Assembly: GCA_051877705.1 (NCBI GenBank)
Contig: JBJEJD010000135.1
Span: forward strand, 1-12,212
Length of the DNA: 12,212 nucleotides
Direction of reading: 5' to 3'
Origin: Coprococcus_A sp051877705
Lineage (GTDB): Bacteria; Bacillota; Clostridia; Lachnospirales; Lachnospiraceae
Shown: one piece after another, positions 7,257 through 12,212 of the stretch
How positions within the stretch are numbered: position 1 is the first letter of the stretch
Layout: each line of letters opens with the position of its first letter
Notes under the pieces: model-generated
What the model was told of the DNA's origin: nothing
Databases searched by the model: none
What the model saw: only the letters and a program-made list of their open reading frames with translations
Made by a program: the position numbers and the translations under genes

Positions 7257-7269
7257 AATCAAGCGAAAT

Positions 7270-8031
7270 GTGGTGAGTGATATTAAAATACTGGTTATTT
7301 TAAAACAAATTCCTGATAGTTGTGAGAAAGATTTTTATCAGGATACGGGTTGTCTGAACGACAGTGATATCAATGTGATAACTGAAGCCCTTGATCTGCG
7401 TGACAGTCTTGGTGGTACCGTTACTGTGATGGCTATTGGACCGACAGAGAGCCTGTCGATTCTGAAGGAAGCCTACACCTATGGTGTTGATCATGGGATT
7501 TTGCTGGATGATGACAGCTGGCATGATACGGATATCCGTGGTGCCGGAAGAGTTGCTGCAGCAGCGGCAGTCTATACAGGTCCTTATGATCTCATAATGT
7601 TTGGACGACAGGCCATAGATGGCGATAGTATTCATATGGCGGCCATGACGGCCGGTTATCTCGGCATGCCTCTTCTGCCGTACAGTAATGGGTTATCTGT
7701 GATAAATCATCAAATACAGGCGGAATGCATAGGAGATGATCAGAATGAACAAGTATCTGCAGATTTTCCTGCAGTTGTTTTGTCTGTTCGTAAAAGAAAC
7801 GGGAGATATCCTTCAGTTCAGGACATTCTCAAGACTTATAATGGCACATTTAAAGTTCGTGTTATCGATGGTTGTGAACTGGTACTGGACAATCAGAAGA
7901 AAATGGTTTACCGACACCGTACCTACATACCGGATATCTCAACACAGCACAAGCAGATTATTTTCAAAGAAGGGGATGAGACTGTGCTGGCCTGTCATCT
8001 TGAGACAGTTTTATGTCAGCTTGGTTATTGA
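7270..8031 (+). CDS. etfB: Electron transfer flavoprotein, beta subunit
   Basis: A 253-residue FixA/EtfB protein of normal length. It begins with KILVILKQIPDS, and carries VTVMAIGP (51-58), the conserved segment DLIMFGRQAIDGDS (107-120) and a variant RYPS signature in RKRNGRYPSVQDI (174-186). The partner subunit follows 27 bases later. ETF accepts electrons from acyl-CoA dehydrogenases, or in anaerobes couples NADH oxidation to enoyl-CoA reduction by bifurcation; sequence alone does not decide which. The start is one of two adjacent GTG codons (7270 or 7273). No clear ribosome site precedes either, which is odd beside the strong sites of its neighbours. The usual NPxD-type N-terminal segment is replaced by LNDSDINVITEALDL. 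Confidence 0.88.
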   Translation: MVSDIKILVILKQIPDSCEKDFYQDTGCLNDSDINVITEALDLRDSLGGTVTVMAIGPTESLSILKEAYTYGVDHGILLDDDSWHDTDIRGAGRVAAAAAVYTGPYDLIMFGRQAIDGDSIHMAAMTAGYLGMPLLPYSNGLSVINHQIQAECIGDDQNEQVSADFPAVVLSVRKRNGRYPSVQDILKTYNGTFKVRVIDGCELVLDNQKKMVYRHRTYIPDISTQHKQIIFKEGDETVLACHLETVLCQLGY

Positions 8032-8058
8032 TGACATATGAAGGAGAGGAAGAACGTT

Positions 8059-9045
8059 ATGCAGAATTTTGGTTTAAAGGGCGGGATTATTGTTGTCGGG
8101 AAAATACTTGATAAAAAAATTGCGCCTTTGACATTGGAGATACTTGGTGCAGGATTGACACTTGGAAAAGAAATGGGATGTTCCGTTTCTGTTATTCTCT
8201 CAGGAAGTGTATGCAGCAGCGATCTGGCATCCCTGCAGTGCTTCGGAGCCGATGAGATCATTTGCCTTGAACATCCAAAACTTCGTAATGGCTGTGAACA
8301 GTATCATCTTGAAGCTCTCCGCAGCTGTCTTGTACAAAAAAAGCCGGATGTTATTCTGGTGGGGGCTGACAGTTCCGGAAGAGTTTTGGCTTCACAGCTG
8401 GCATTTGAACTGGACACAGAGATTGTGACTGATGCCCACAGCCTGTATTACAATCGAACTTTGGATACAGTTATTATCCGGCGACCTGCACCTGATGGTA
8501 AAAGGATGAACGAATTCAGAATAGAGACCAGTCCGGTAATGGCATCATTTCGTCAGGGAATCTGCCAGAAAGCTGTTTCACAGCAGGCAACTTCAGGCAA
8601 TCTTTGTAAGATTTATATGGATTGTCTCGATCATAGCAGTGCAGAAGAACAGATTCAGTACAAATCCATAATCAAAGACCATCAGGATGTCAGCCGGATA
8701 GAAGATGCATCGATTATCATTTCCGGAGGTCGGGGTATAAAAGGTGAAGAAGGATTTGTACTTCTTGAACTTCTGGCTGAAAAACTGGGCGGACAGACGG
8801 GATGCACAAGACCCTGTGTGGATGCCGGATGGATGCCGCTGTCCCGACAGATCGGGCAGTCAGGAAAAACTGTTCATCCAAAGCTTTATATAGCCTGCGG
8901 CATTTCCGGTGCTGTTCAGCATATGGCCGGTGTTCAGGCGGAAACTTTAATTGCAGTCAACAGCAATCCCGATGCAGCCATATTCAGGTATTGTGATTAT
9001 GGTTTTGTAGGAGATGCGGTCAAGATCATTGAAAAAATATTGTAA
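8059..9045 (+). CDS. etfA: Electron transfer flavoprotein, alpha subunit
   Basis: A 328-residue FixB/EtfA protein that pairs with EtfB and holds FAD. The N-terminal domain contains VGADSSGRVLASQLAFELDT (101-120), the counterpart of the usual GRDLAPRLAA segment. The C-terminal FAD domain (about 217-328) has GGRGIK (223-228), DAGWMP (255-260), GQSGKTVHPKLYIACGISG (266-284) with AVQHMAG after it, and DYGFVGDA (313-320). NSNPDAAIF (301-309) stands where relatives usually have INxDPxAPIF. Start chosen at 8059 because AGGAGAGGA (8042-8050) lies eight bases before it; the in-frame ATG at 8038 would place this ribosome site inside the gene. Same operon as etfB. Confidence 0.9.
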   Translation: MQNFGLKGGIIVVGKILDKKIAPLTLEILGAGLTLGKEMGCSVSVILSGSVCSSDLASLQCFGADEIICLEHPKLRNGCEQYHLEALRSCLVQKKPDVILVGADSSGRVLASQLAFELDTEIVTDAHSLYYNRTLDTVIIRRPAPDGKRMNEFRIETSPVMASFRQGICQKAVSQQATSGNLCKIYMDCLDHSSAEEQIQYKSIIKDHQDVSRIEDASIIISGGRGIKGEEGFVLLELLAEKLGGQTGCTRPCVDAGWMPLSRQIGQSGKTVHPKLYIACGISGAVQHMAGVQAETLIAVNSNPDAAIFRYCDYGFVGDAVKIIEKIL

Positions 9046-9047
9046 TA

Positions 9048-9097
9048 AACTTCCCCCTGAAAACATGTTTATCGCAAATTGTTTTCAGGGGGAAGTT
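9048..9097. terminator. Long hairpin between convergent etfA and CoA-transferase genes
   Basis: Arms at 9048-9065 and 9080-9097 form a perfect 18-bp stem containing CCCCC/GGGGG, with a 14-base loop. It starts two bases after the etfA stop and ends 23 bases beyond the CoA-transferase stop at 9121. No T-run follows directly on the + strand; on the - strand a TTTTTT run comes about 12 bases past the stem. It is probably a two-way terminator or a 3'-end protecting stem. Confidence 0.6.
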
Positions 9098-9120
9098 CAG
9101 GATAAGAATGACTTATCAGA

Positions 9121-10668
9121 TTATTCAAGTCCCATTAATTCATCCTTAAAGATACGTTCATCCATCAGTTTCGGTTCTCCATCCATTTTAGGAATAAATC
9201 CCATATGATCAATAATCTGTGTCTGGATGTCGATACCAGGAGCCACTTCTGTCAGATAGACACCATCTTTACGAAGTTCGAATACGGCACGTTCAGTGAT
9301 ATACATCACCGGCTGACCGACTTCGTTGGCATACTTACCACTAAAAGTAATCTGTTCCACTTCTTTGATAAATTTGTTTTCGCGCCCCTCCTGAAGGATG
9401 GTCAGCCTGCCGTCGCCTGTGGCGCATTTAAGGCCGCCTGCTGTAAAAGTGCCGCAGAAATAAACACGTTTTGCATTCTGAGTAATATTGATAAAACCAC
9501 CGCAGCCGGCAATTCTCGGACCAAATTTGCTCACGTTGATATTTCCCTGTTCATCTGCCTGGGCAAGTCCAAGGAAAGCATCATCAATACCGCCGCCATC
9601 ATAGAAATCAAACTGTGCTGTCTGATCGAGAATGACCTGTGCATTGATGGAACCGCCGAATTTAGAGCCACCCTGAGGTACACCACCGATAGGGCCTGCT
9701 TCAACAGTCAATGTAAAATGGTCACCAATACCTTCTTCGTTGGCCACCATGGAAATATATTCCGGAATACCGATACCAAGATTGACAACAGTGTTTTTCT
9801 TCAATTCCATAGCTGCACGGCGTCCGATGATCTTCTTTGGAGAGAGGGCAGGGTATTGAAGACTGCCAAGAGGAATACGAAAATCGCCTGTCATCGAACC
9901 GTCATACTCGCTGCCAAGGCACTGAGCCTGTTTAGCCTTATCTGCTGCAACTACAATGGCATCAACATAAATACCTGGAATCTTTACAAGCTTTGGATCC
10001 ACATCGTTGACAATACGTTCCACCTGTACAATTACTTTGCCGCCGCTGTTTTTAGCTGCCTGGGCCATGGCTGTAGCTTCTCCTATACAGCATTCATGCT
10101 CCATCGTCACATTCCCGTTCGTATCAGCCAGTGTTCCGCGAATTAATGCAATATCAACAGGGATCGCTTTGTAGAGCAGTCGCTCCTGGCCACAGACATT
10201 GACAACTTCAACTATATCTTCTGTTGTTACTGTATTCAGTTTGCCGCCTTCGATACGAGGATCTGCAAATGTGCTGAGGCCAACATGGGTCAATGTACCG
10301 ATTTTGCCGGCTGCTGTATCCCGGAAAAGCTGTGACAGTGTCCCCTGGGGAAGATTGTAAGCTTTGATCTTATTCTGGTTGATCAGTTCTCCAAGTTTTG
10401 GAGCCATATTATAATGTCCGGCAATAACTGTTGTTGTCATTCCCTCGTGGGCAAAATGGTCAGCGCCGCTTCCATCACGATTTCCCTGTCCGGCTGCATA
10501 ATAATAAGTCAGATTTTTTGGAGATCCGGTTTCAATGAAACGCTGTTCAAGGGCTGAAGTCAATTCTTCCGGAAGACCTGAAGCAACGAATCCATTTGTA
10601 GCAACAGTCATATTATCCTGAACCATCATAACTGCTTCCTGTGCTGTTAATACCTTTACTTTCGACAT
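9121..10668 (-). CDS. pct: Propionate/acetyl-CoA-type CoA-transferase
   Basis: A 515-residue family I CoA-transferase with alpha and beta parts in one chain. It moves CoA between acyl-CoA (such as acetyl-CoA or propionyl-CoA) and a free acid (lactate, propionate, acetate, butyrate). The alpha part has GFVASGLPEEL (26-36); the beta part has NLGIGIPEYI (296-305) and TVEAGPIGGVP (321-331), where Glu323 aligns with the catalytic glutamate that forms the glutamyl-CoA intermediate. The C-terminal stretch NVSKFGPRIAGCGGFINITQ (378-397) and CGTFTAGGLK are, from memory, nearly identical to Clostridium propionicum Pct, as are GNRDG and HFAHEG near the N-terminus. Start: ATG at 10668 with GGAGG nine bases upstream. 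Substrate range in this family is broad, so the physiological acid is not certain. Confidence 0.88.
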   Translation of the reverse strand: MSKVKVLTAQEAVMMVQDNMTVATNGFVASGLPEELTSALEQRFIETGSPKNLTYYYAAGQGNRDGSGADHFAHEGMTTTVIAGHYNMAPKLGELINQNKIKAYNLPQGTLSQLFRDTAAGKIGTLTHVGLSTFADPRIEGGKLNTVTTEDIVEVVNVCGQERLLYKAIPVDIALIRGTLADTNGNVTMEHECCIGEATAMAQAAKNSGGKVIVQVERIVNDVDPKLVKIPGIYVDAIVVAADKAKQAQCLGSEYDGSMTGDFRIPLGSLQYPALSPKKIIGRRAAMELKKNTVVNLGIGIPEYISMVANEEGIGDHFTLTVEAGPIGGVPQGGSKFGGSINAQVILDQTAQFDFYDGGGIDDAFLGLAQADEQGNINVSKFGPRIAGCGGFINITQNAKRVYFCGTFTAGGLKCATGDGRLTILQEGRENKFIKEVEQITFSGKYANEVGQPVMYITERAVFELRKDGVYLTEVAPGIDIQTQIIDHMGFIPKMDGEPKLMDERIFKDELMGLE

Positions 10669-10725
10669 GATAATCTACCTCCGTATATGTAATAAATATA
10701 TTTACATCGCTTAATTCATGTTCTA

Positions 10726-10743
10726 AATAATTAGTATACTAAT
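10726..10743 (-). promoter_or_regulatory. Candidate repressor operator at the CoA-transferase gene (copy B)
   Basis: Read on the minus strand, TAGTATACTAATTATT (10741-10726) begins nine bases after the -10 box, exactly as at etfB, and matches the etfB copy in 13 of 16 bases. It also contains a perfect 14-bp palindrome, ATTAGTATACTAAT (10730-10743). It covers the predicted transcription start. Confidence 0.55.
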
Positions 10744-10750
10744 AAATAGC

Positions 10751-10779
10751 ATCATAAACGAATGTCATAAATTTGTCAA
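10751..10779 (-). promoter_or_regulatory. Sigma-70-type promoter of the CoA-transferase gene
   Basis: On the minus strand, TTGACA (10779-10774), a 17-bp spacer and TATGAT (10756-10751): the same two boxes and spacing as the etfB promoter. Start predicted near 10744; leader about 75 nt with GGAGG at 10682-10678. Confidence 0.75.
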
Positions 10780-10854
10780 TATATGTTTTTTAATTTATAT
10801 GAAATTGGACGGAATGCACAAAAAAAGCAGATGATTTCTGGTAATAAAATGGTA

Positions 10855-10883
10855 TTGACAGAATTGATTCGCAGACTTACAAT
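10855..10883 (+). promoter_or_regulatory. Sigma-70-type promoter of the acyl-CoA dehydrogenase gene
   Basis: TTGACA (10855-10860), a 17-bp spacer and TACAAT (10878-10883). Predicted start near 10890, leader about 100 nt. The 321-bp divergent region 10669-10989 holds this promoter, the CoA-transferase promoter, two operator copies and a pair of direct repeats; the AT-rich middle (about 10780-10850) shows nothing further that I can support. Confidence 0.75.
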
Positions 10884-10899
10884 TAGCATACAAACTATT
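10884..10899 (+). promoter_or_regulatory. Candidate repressor operator at the acyl-CoA dehydrogenase gene (copy C)
   Basis: TAGCATACAAACTATT directly abuts the -10 box and matches the etfB copy in 14 of 16 bases. The arms TAG/CTA are kept, but the fourth base breaks the outer TAGT/ACTA symmetry. It covers the predicted start, as the other two copies do. Confidence 0.6.
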
Positions 10900-10929
10900 C
10901 ACACGCAAGTTTGAGTCGACAATAAACAG

Positions 10930-10957
10930 CGTACACCCATATACAATTGACGTACAC
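10930..10957 (+). repeat. Direct repeat CGTACAC in the dehydrogenase leader
   Basis: CGTACAC occurs at 10930-10936 and 10951-10957, a 21-bp period or about two helical turns. The pair lies between the predicted start and the ribosome site. It could be a second regulatory site or a chance repeat. Confidence 0.3.
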
Positions 10958-10989
10958 AACAACAAATTAATAAAAAGGAGATATGCGTT

Positions 10990-12132
10990 ATGAATTTTGA
11001 ATTAACAGAGCAGCAGGCAGCGATTCAGGCAGCAGCAAGAAAATTTGCACAGGAAGAATTACTTCCAGGTGTTCTTGAGAGAGATGAAAAGAGTGAATTT
11101 CCGATTGAACAGTTTCATAAAATGGGAGAGCTTGGTTTCGTAGGTTTACCATATCCAACAGAAGTTGGCGGACAGGGCGGTGATTATTTATCCTATGTAC
11201 TGGCTGTTGAAGAGATTTCAAAGGTGGATGCCTCCATGGGTATTGGTTACTCCGTTGCCACATCTCTTTACGGCGGCAGTATCATGAATTCTGCTGCACC
11301 AGTTGAAAAGAAGAGAGAGTTTCTTGAGGAAGTTCTGGCAGGTAAATGCATGGGGTCCTTTGGCCTGACTGAGCCAAATGCAGGATCTGATGCCGGTGGC
11401 TGTGTGACAGTAGCTGAAAAAGATGGTGATGAATATGTATTGAATGGTCTTAAATGTTTCAATACAAACGGACCTCTTGCTGAATATACAGCTGTTTATG
11501 CTTTAACAGAGCCGGAGAAGAAATCAAAAGGTCTTTCCTGCTTTGTTGTAAAGAAAGGAACACCTGGTTTTACTGTAGGTAAAATTGAAAATAAGATGGG
11601 CATCCGTTCTGCTCAGGTTTCAGAGATGATTCTGGAAAATGTAAGAGTACCTGCTGAAAACATGATCACGGCTTCCGGTGATGGTTTTAAACTGGCTATG
11701 AAGACACTGGATGGCGGACGTATCGGTGTTGCTGCTCAGGGTCTGGGCATTGCAGAAGGTGCTTTTGAAATTGCAAGACAGTATCTCATGACAAGAGAAC
11801 AGTTTGGCAAGCCTATTTACAGAAATCAGTATCTGGCTTTCAAGATGGCTGAACTTGAGATGGAAATTGATGCAGCAAGACTGATGCTTTATAAGGCAGC
11901 TACAGACAAACAGAATGGCAAACCATATTCGCTTCCTGCTGCCAAAGCAAAATATCTTTGCACGAATGCAGCCATGCATGTAACAACAGAAGCTGTTCAG
12001 ATGCTGGGTGGTAACGGCTATATGAAAGAATACCATGTTGAACGTATGATGCGTGATGCCAAGATTACACAGATTTACGAAGGAACCAATGAGATTCAGA
12101 AACTGATCGTCAGTGGTGCACTTTTCAGATAA
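10990..12132 (+). CDS. Short-chain acyl-CoA dehydrogenase (butyryl-/propionyl-CoA type)
   Basis: A 380-residue FAD enzyme of the acyl-CoA dehydrogenase family, which interconverts acyl-CoA and 2-enoyl-CoA using ETF as electron partner. Both family signatures are complete: GLTEPNAGSDAGG (125-137) and QMLGGNGYMKEYHVERMMRD (337-356). The catalytic base is Glu364 in IYEGTNEIQ (362-370), the position used by short-chain enzymes such as bacterial butyryl-CoA dehydrogenase. FNTNG (157-161) and MGIRSAQVSEM (203-213) vary on the usual FITNG and GxRxSxTxEL segments, which may bear on substrate choice. Start: ATG with AAGGAG nine bases upstream. The two ETF genes and a CoA-transferase nearby fit an acrylyl-CoA or crotonyl-CoA reductase function, or the reverse oxidation; the chain length is not decided by sequence. 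Confidence 0.92.
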   Translation: MNFELTEQQAAIQAAARKFAQEELLPGVLERDEKSEFPIEQFHKMGELGFVGLPYPTEVGGQGGDYLSYVLAVEEISKVDASMGIGYSVATSLYGGSIMNSAAPVEKKREFLEEVLAGKCMGSFGLTEPNAGSDAGGCVTVAEKDGDEYVLNGLKCFNTNGPLAEYTAVYALTEPEKKSKGLSCFVVKKGTPGFTVGKIENKMGIRSAQVSEMILENVRVPAENMITASGDGFKLAMKTLDGGRIGVAAQGLGIAEGAFEIARQYLMTREQFGKPIYRNQYLAFKMAELEMEIDAARLMLYKAATDKQNGKPYSLPAAKAKYLCTNAAMHVTTEAVQMLGGNGYMKEYHVERMMRDAKITQIYEGTNEIQKLIVSGALFR

Positions 12133-12141
12133 AATAATTGT

Positions 12142-12158
12142 TCCTCTCTTATAGAGGA
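12142..12158 (+). terminator. Small hairpin after the acyl-CoA dehydrogenase gene
   Basis: TCCTCT (12142-12147) and AGAGGA (12153-12158) form a 6-bp stem with a CTTAT loop, nine bases after the stop codon. There is no T-run after it; it abuts the second repeat copy. It may help end or protect the transcript, but it is not a convincing intrinsic terminator. Confidence 0.3.
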
Positions 12159-12212
12159 TGTCGGGAAATAGATAGCTCTACACAGGGGCAGGTGTGATCC
12201 ATACGGGTCACA
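12159..12212 (+). repeat. Structured intergenic repeat, copy 2 (cut by the window edge)
   Basis: These 54 bases align without gaps to 7132-7185, with 47 identities; all seven differences are transitions. The long hairpin is kept as far as it is visible: two T-G pairs of copy 1 become C-G (12199-12200), and one A-T pair becomes G-T (12207). The copy lies in the same orientation, 26 bases after the end of a gene. The 3' arm lies beyond the window. Confidence 0.7.

Noticed and set aside
8038..8058. Upstream ATG of etfA
   Set aside because: Using it would put the strong AGGAGAGGA ribosome site inside the gene; the ATG at 8059 has correct spacing to it.
9205..10146. A 313-codon open frame on the + strand inside the CoA-transferase gene
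   Set aside because: It is antisense to a gene with strong family motifs along its whole length, has no ribosome site or promoter, and its translation resembles no family I know.
10730..10743. The ATTAGTATACTAAT palindrome as a FapR operator
   Set aside because: The half-site TTAGTA resembles the FapR consensus, but that palindrome is 17 bp with a wider centre. The other two copies of the motif do not fit FapR at all.
10805..10818. A sigma-54-like TTGGAC...TGCA upstream of the dehydrogenase gene
   Set aside because: The GG and GC are only nine bases apart instead of 12, and a full TTGACA-N17-TACAAT promoter lies downstream.
1..12212. CRISPR arrays, tRNA/rRNA genes, transposases or phage genes
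   Set aside because: No regularly spaced repeats, no cloverleaf or rRNA-like stretches, and no recombinase or transposase motifs were seen in any frame.

Overview
The window looks like chromosomal DNA of an anaerobic Clostridia-type Firmicute, probably a Lachnospiraceae-like gut fermenter. The grounds are low-to-moderate GC by eye, strong AGGAGG-type ribosome sites, consensus TTGACA/TATAAT promoters, a sigma-54 activator with a matching -24/-12 promoter, and a fermentative set of acyl-CoA genes (ETF, short-chain acyl-CoA dehydrogenase, propionate-type CoA-transferase). The species was not determined; no database search was possible.

Left part (1-4061, + strand): the apparent tail of an upstream gene ends in a terminator-like hairpin. 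A two-gene operon follows, encoding a membrane-anchored MutS-family ATPase and, with no intergenic base, a MerR-family regulator with two C-terminal membrane segments. Its promoter has the 19-bp spacer and centred dyad typical of MerR-controlled promoters, so autoregulation is likely. A MATE exporter follows from its own promoter, which overlaps the merR stop codon.

Middle part (4055-7078): a PAS/AAA+/Fis-type sigma-54 activator on the - strand is divergent from a GntP-family organic-acid permease. Between them are two tandem 19-bp repeats (candidate activator sites) and a very good sigma-54 promoter facing the permease.

Right part (7079-12212): etfB-etfA (+), a propionate-CoA-transferase-like gene (-, convergent with etfA) and a short-chain acyl-CoA dehydrogenase gene (+, divergent from the transferase). 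Each of the three transcription units has a TTGACA-N17-TATGAT/TACAAT promoter followed directly by a copy of one 16-bp motif (consensus TAGTATRCAAACTATT). This looks like one regulon under one repressor that is not encoded here. The simplest reading is that an organic acid is imported by the permease, converted to a CoA thioester by CoA transfer, and oxidised or reduced by the dehydrogenase with ETF as redox partner. The set resembles the acrylate (lactate to propionate) pathway, but the decisive dehydratase is not in the window.

A non-coding repeat of about 83 nt lies before etfB and begins again at the right edge of the window. It can fold into a three-way junction. The two copies differ only by transitions, most of which keep RNA pairing through G-U wobble. 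Its right arm supplies the -35 box of the etfB promoter. This element and the shared operator motif are the most promising undescribed signals.
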